Shown here: piece by piece, positions 6,592 to 9,525 of the stretch
Position numbering within the stretch: position 1 is the first letter of the stretch
Layout: every line of letters starts with the position of its first letter
Assembly: GCA_947628335.1 (NCBI GenBank)
Contig: CANQZT010000048.1
Coordinates: 1-9,525 of the forward strand
DNA length: 9,525 bases
Reading direction: 5' to 3'
From: an uncultured Clostridia bacterium
Lineage (GTDB): Bacteria; Bacillota_A; Clostridia; TANB77; CAG-508
Made by a program: the position numbers and the translations under genes
Notes under the pieces: model-generated
What the model was told of the DNA's origin: nothing
What the model saw: the letters and a program-made list of their open reading frames with translations, nothing else
The model's database searches: none

Positions 6592-7683
6592 ATGAAAATA
6601 GGTATAGTTGGTTTACCAAATGTTGGAAAAAGTACAATGTTTAATGCGATTACAAATGCAGGGGCAGAGTGTGCAAATTATCCTTTTTGTACTATTGAGC
6701 CAAATGTTGGTGTTGTTCCTGTACCAGATGAAAGGTTAGATGGACTTGCAAAAATTTATAATCCACAAAAAGTAACACACGCAGTCATAGAGTTTGTAGA
6801 TATAGCAGGACTTGTAAAAGGTGCAAGTAAGGGGGAAGGATTAGGAAATAAATTCTTATCTCATATACGTGAAGTGGATAGTATTGTAGAGGTAGTAAGG
6901 TGTTTTGAAGACTCTAATATTGTACATGTTGATGGAAATGTTAATCCATTAAGAGATATTGAAACAATTAATTTAGAACTTATTTTTGCAGATATTGAAA
7001 CAATAGATAAGAGATTAGATAGGGCTAAAAAGCAATTAAAGGCAGATAAAAAATATCAAGCAGAAATTGATTTATTTGAAAAAATAAAGAAAACATTAGA
7101 AGAAGGAAAATCAGCAAGAACATTAGAGTTTACAGATGAAGAAAAAGAATTATTAAAAGATACATATTTATTAACATTAAAGCCTATACTATATATAGCT
7201 AATGTATCTGAAGCTCAATTAAGTGGAAAAGACAACGATTCATATGTACAGCAAGTTAAAGAGTATGCAAAGCAAGAAAAAGCATCTGTTATACCTCTTT
7301 GTGTAAAGATTGAGGAGGAATTAGCTTCTCTTGATGCACAAGATAAAAAAGAGATGCTAGAAGCTTTAGGGCTTGAAGAGTCTGGATTGGATAAAGTAAT
7401 AAAAGCAAGCTATGATTTATTAGGTCTAATGAGCTTTTTAACGGCTGGTGAGCCAGAAGTACGTGCATGGACAATACAAAAAGGAACTAAAGCACCACAA
7501 GCAGCAGGAAAAATACATTCAGATATAGAAAGAGGGTTCATACGTGCAGAAATTGTATCGTATAATGATTTAATTAAAGAAGGTTCTATGAACGCTGTAA
7601 AAGAAAAAGGTCTTTTGCGTTCTGAAGGTAAAGAATATATTATGCAAGATGGTGATGTTGTACTATTTAGATTTAATGTATAA
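6592..7683 (+). CDS. ychF: YchF/Obg-family translation-associated ATPase
   Basis: The product has 363 residues, the standard YchF length. The G domain starts at residue 3 with the P-loop GLPNVGKST (7-15). ANYPFCTIEPN (28-38) is the switch I region with Thr34, and DIAGLVKGASKGEGLGNKFL (70-89) is the G3 motif. The usual GTPase NKxD motif is replaced by NVSE (204-207), the change that gives YchF its preference for ATP over GTP. The C-terminal TGS domain (about 280-361: SFLTAGEPEVRAWTI...GDVVLFRFNV) completes the protein. YchF associates with ribosomes and is linked to stress responses in other bacteria. AGGAGG (6581-6586) lies five bases before ATG. It forms an operon with the M18 peptidase gene, whose ATG is 14 bases after this stop. 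Confidence 0.97.
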   Translation: MKIGIVGLPNVGKSTMFNAITNAGAECANYPFCTIEPNVGVVPVPDERLDGLAKIYNPQKVTHAVIEFVDIAGLVKGASKGEGLGNKFLSHIREVDSIVEVVRCFEDSNIVHVDGNVNPLRDIETINLELIFADIETIDKRLDRAKKQLKADKKYQAEIDLFEKIKKTLEEGKSARTLEFTDEEKELLKDTYLLTLKPILYIANVSEAQLSGKDNDSYVQQVKEYAKQEKASVIPLCVKIEEELASLDAQDKKEMLEALGLEESGLDKVIKASYDLLGLMSFLTAGEPEVRAWTIQKGTKAPQAAGKIHSDIERGFIRAEIVSYNDLIKEGSMNAVKEKGLLRSEGKEYIMQDGDVVLFRFNV

Positions 7684-7687
7684 AAAG

Positions 7688-7692
7688 GGAGG
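7688..7692 (+). promoter_or_regulatory. Ribosome binding site that marks the true peptidase start
   Basis: GGAGG stands five bases before the ATG at 7698. No comparable site precedes the GTG at 7831, the first usable start in the long downstream frame. This places the original gene start at 7698. Confidence 0.75.
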
Positions 7693-7697
7693 AAGTT

Positions 7698-9081
7698 ATG
7701 AAAGAAGAATTATTTAATAAAAAGATTAGCCGGATGGGAAAATATTTCTGAGGAAAATAATCAAAACATATTTAAGTTTTCAGATGACTATATAAATTTT
7801 TTAAATAAAGTAAAAACAGAAAGAGAAGCAGTGTGCTTTGCTAAGAAAATATTAGAAGAAAAAGGTTTTAAAGATGTAAATACTATAGATGAAATAAAGC
7901 CAGGAGATAAAGTTTATTATAATAATAGGGAAAAGAGTGTGTATATTGCAGTTATAGGAAAAGAAAAATTAGAAAAAGGCCTAAATATAGTTGGGGCTCA
8001 TATAGATTCTCCTAGATTAGATTTGAAACCAAATCCTTTATATGAAGATAATGGATTTGCATATTTAAAAACACATTACTACGGTGGAATAAAGAAATAT
8101 CAATGGACAACAATTCCTCTTGCAATACATGGAGTTATAGTAAAATCAACAGGTGAAAAGATAGATATTTGTATAGGAGAAGATGAAGATGAACCTATTT
8201 TTACGATAACGGATCTTTTACCACATTTAGCAGTAGAACAAATGGAGAAAAAATTAAAAGATGGTATCAATGGAGAAGATTTAAATGTTTTAATAGGAAG
8301 TATACCTATGCAAGATAAAGATGAAAGTGAAAAGATAAAATTAAATATATTGACATTATTGAATGAAAAATATGGAATTAAAGAAATCGACTTTGTAAGT
8401 TCAGAATTAGAAATAGTTCCAGCATTTAAGGCAAGAAGTTTAGGATTTGATAAATCAATGGTTGCAGCTTATGGTCAAGATGATAGAGTTTGTGCATACA
8501 CAAGTATTAGAGCAATATTAGAGGTTGAGAATCCTCAAAAAACAGCTGTATGCATATTATCAGATAAGGAAGAAATAGGAAGTTATGGTAATACAGGAAT
8601 GGAATCTCATGTATTTGATATGTTTATTTCGGAATTATTAAATAAAGTTGGAGAAAACAGACCAAACTTATTAGAAAAAGTGTTCTGTAATTCGAAAATG
8701 TTATCAGCAGATGTGGATGCAGGATTAGATCCAATATATGCATCAGTATCAGATAAAAACAATGCAGCTCGTCTTGGCTATGGAATAGGAATGAATAAGT
8801 ATACAGGAGCAAGGGGTAAATCAGGAGCATCAGATGCAAATGCAGAATATGTAGCAGAAATAAGAAAAATATTTGAAACAGCCCAAATACCATATCAAAT
8901 AAGTGAACTTGGTAAAGTAGATATAGGTGGAGGAGGCACAATTGCGCTTATTCTTGCTGATAAAGGGATAGATGTAATAGACTGTGGTGTGCCAGTATTA
9001 TCTATGCATGCTCCTTATGAAGTAACATCTAAATTTGATGTATATTGTGCATATAAAGGATATCTTGCTTTCTTAAAGTAA
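7698..9081 (+). CDS. M18 family aminopeptidase, with a one-base frameshift near the 5' end
   Basis: From the well-placed ATG at 7698 the frame reads MKEELFNKK and stops at 7749. The downstream frame is open from 7702 to the stop at 9081. Removing one A from the five at 7719-7723 joins them as MKEELFNKRLAGWENISEE..., the usual M18 N-terminus, and yields 460 residues, a normal length. In that numbering the M18 metal and catalytic motifs are all present: GAHIDSPRLDLK (His101), GQDDR (around 259-263), DKEEIGS (Glu291 and Glu292), SADVDA (Asp338 or Asp340) and MHAPYE (His437). Such enzymes are cytoplasmic zinc or cobalt aminopeptidases that release N-terminal residues from peptides. As written, the gene could still give a 416-residue protein from GTG 7831 that lacks about 44 N-terminal residues, but without a clear ribosome site. 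The indel may be a sequence error or a genuine mutation. Co-transcribed with ychF. Confidence 0.9.
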
Positions 9082-9110
9082 TTGACAAAGTAAAATATAT
9101 ATGCTATTAT
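9082..9110 (+). promoter_or_regulatory. Strong near-consensus promoter after the peptidase gene
   Basis: A perfect TTGACA (9082-9087) begins one base after the peptidase stop codon. After 17 bases comes TATTAT (9105-9110), with an extending TG at 9102-9103. It is the best promoter in the window. The expected start is near 9117, upstream of two hairpins and the DUF1653 gene. Confidence 0.75.
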
Positions 9111-9116
9111 CTAATT

Positions 9117-9193
9117 ACAAAATAAATGTGTTTGATTGAACCGACAGTCAAACTTGTAGATTGTATGTGTACCTGCGAATACACATACTTTTT
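9117..9193 (+). ncRNA. Candidate short structured RNA or leader with two tandem hairpins
   Basis: Between the predicted start and a U tract lie two hairpins. The first pairs 9130-9138 with 9145-9153 (nine pairs including one G-U, loop AACCGA). The second pairs 9163-9171 with 9180-9188 (nine pairs, loop CCTGCGAA) and is followed by TTTTT. There is no start codon with a ribosome site in this stretch. It could be a free small RNA of about 75 bases, or a leader controlling the DUF1653 gene by termination. I do not recognise it as a named RNA family. Confidence 0.45.
9163..9193 (+). terminator. Hairpin terminator ending the candidate RNA
   Basis: The stem GTATGTGTA (9163-9171) pairs perfectly with TACACATAC (9180-9188) around an eight-base loop and runs directly into five Ts and then ATTT. 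It may also end read-through from the ychF-peptidase operon. Only three of the nine pairs are G-C, so strength is moderate. Confidence 0.65.
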
Positions 9194-9211
9194 ATTTAAA
9201 AAAATAGAGCA

Positions 9212-9217
9212 TATAAT
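9212..9217 (+). promoter_or_regulatory. Possible -10 box directly upstream of the DUF1653 gene
   Basis: A perfect TATAAT lies 23 bases before the ATG at 9241, downstream of the terminator hairpin. The matching -35 position falls in the T tract (TTTTTA, 9189-9194) and is poor. If real, this gives the DUF1653 gene its own start independent of the hairpin leader. Confidence 0.35.
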
Positions 9218-9240
9218 TTGTATTTTAAAGGAGATTTTTT

Positions 9241-9477
9241 ATGAGGGAGTTAAAATTACATGGAGTTTATAAACATTATAAGGAAGATTTATATATTGTA
9301 GAAGATATAATTTATCATAGTGAAACTTGCGAAAAAATGGTAGCATATAGAGCTTTATATGGAGATAACAAGTTATGGTGTAGACCTTATGATATGTTTT
9401 TAGATGAAGTAAATAAAAATGGTCAAAAATATAGATTTGAATTACAAGATATAAAGAGTGTTCAAGAAAGTAAATAG
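9241..9477 (+). CDS. DUF1653 domain protein
   Basis: The product has 78 residues, almost entirely one DUF1653 domain. The recognisable pattern is G8-VYKHYK (8-14), then YIVEDIIYHSETCEKMVAYR (18-37), then ALYGDNKLWCRPYDMF (38-53), and a closing RFEL (65-68). Members are small soluble proteins found widely in bacteria. The function is unknown, and nothing in this context settles it. AAAGGAG (9227-9233) is seven bases before ATG. The gene sits behind the two-hairpin leader and its own possible -10, so expression may depend on termination or read-through there. Confidence 0.85.
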   Translation: MRELKLHGVYKHYKEDLYIVEDIIYHSETCEKMVAYRALYGDNKLWCRPYDMFLDEVNKNGQKYRFELQDIKSVQESK

Positions 9478-9507
9478 ACAACTTACTAAAACAAAATGAT
9501 AAGGATT

Positions 9508-9525
9508 ATGATGGTATTTATGAAA
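9508..9525 (+). CDS. Possible start of a further gene cut by the window edge
   Basis: AAGGA (9501-9505) precedes two consecutive in-frame ATGs at 9508 and 9511, which continue open (MMVFMK) to the end of the window. Another ATG in the same frame lies at 9496. Only six codons are visible, so neither the start nor the product can be confirmed. Confidence 0.25.

Noticed and set aside
7716..7727. Programmed ribosomal frameshift at the A run in the peptidase gene
   Set aside because: The known bacterial A-AAA-AAG slippery site causes a -1 shift. Here a +1 shift is needed, only five As are present, and no stimulatory structure or internal Shine-Dalgarno sequence is evident.
9130..9188. Guanidine-II (mini-ykkC) riboswitch, because of the two tandem hairpins
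   Set aside because: That class needs ACGR tetraloops in both hairpins. The loops here are AACCGA and CCTGCGAA, and the downstream gene is not a transporter or carboxylase.
1..9525. CRISPR arrays, tRNA or rRNA genes, insertion sequences
   Set aside because: No regularly spaced repeats, no cloverleaf or rRNA-like stretch, and no transposase motifs or terminal repeats were found on either strand by reading.

Overview
The window is very AT-rich, with strong AGGAGG-type ribosome binding sites, short intergenic gaps and A/T-ending codons. Together with a three-subunit [FeFe] hydrogenase operon, this points to an obligately anaerobic, fermentative low-GC Firmicute of the class Clostridia, probably a gut-type Clostridium relative. 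The species cannot be told from the sequence.

Layout from left to right. (1) 1-403: the 3' part of a gene whose product ends in a fold like that of formylglycine-generating enzyme (C-type-lectin-like). It is broken by one extra base in a T run near the end. A strong hairpin terminator follows. (2) 550-1311: an exported SH3b plus CAP (SCP/PR1-like) protein. (3) 1413-5556: an operon hydC-hydB-hydA behind an extended -10 promoter. It encodes the NADH- and ferredoxin-linked, probably electron-bifurcating [FeFe] hydrogenase, and closes with a long perfect inverted repeat that also serves the convergent gene. (4) 5605-6441, minus strand: a small kinase of the aminoglycoside phosphotransferase/choline kinase fold with its own promoter. 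(5) 6592-9081: ychF followed after 14 bases by an M18 aminopeptidase gene, which carries a one-base frameshift in its ninth codon region. (6) 9082-9240: a near-consensus promoter directly after the peptidase stop, two tandem hairpins and a U tract, which together look like a short RNA or a regulated leader. (7) 9241-9477: a small DUF1653 protein. The last bases may start another gene.

The central unit is the hydrogenase. HydC and HydB resemble NuoE and NuoF and handle NAD(H) through FMN and Fe-S clusters. HydA carries the H-cluster and a chain of Fe-S centres. Together such complexes oxidise reduced ferredoxin and NADH to make H2, or run in reverse, which balances redox during fermentation. 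The maturases HydE, HydF and HydG are not in this window.

The points most worth a second look are the non-canonical first H-cluster motif of HydA (TSCSPGW, with an extra cysteine 22 residues later), the double-hairpin RNA candidate before the DUF1653 gene, and the two independent single-base frameshifts in homopolymers. I did not see a clearly new multi-gene system here; most of the window is ordinary clostridial core metabolism.
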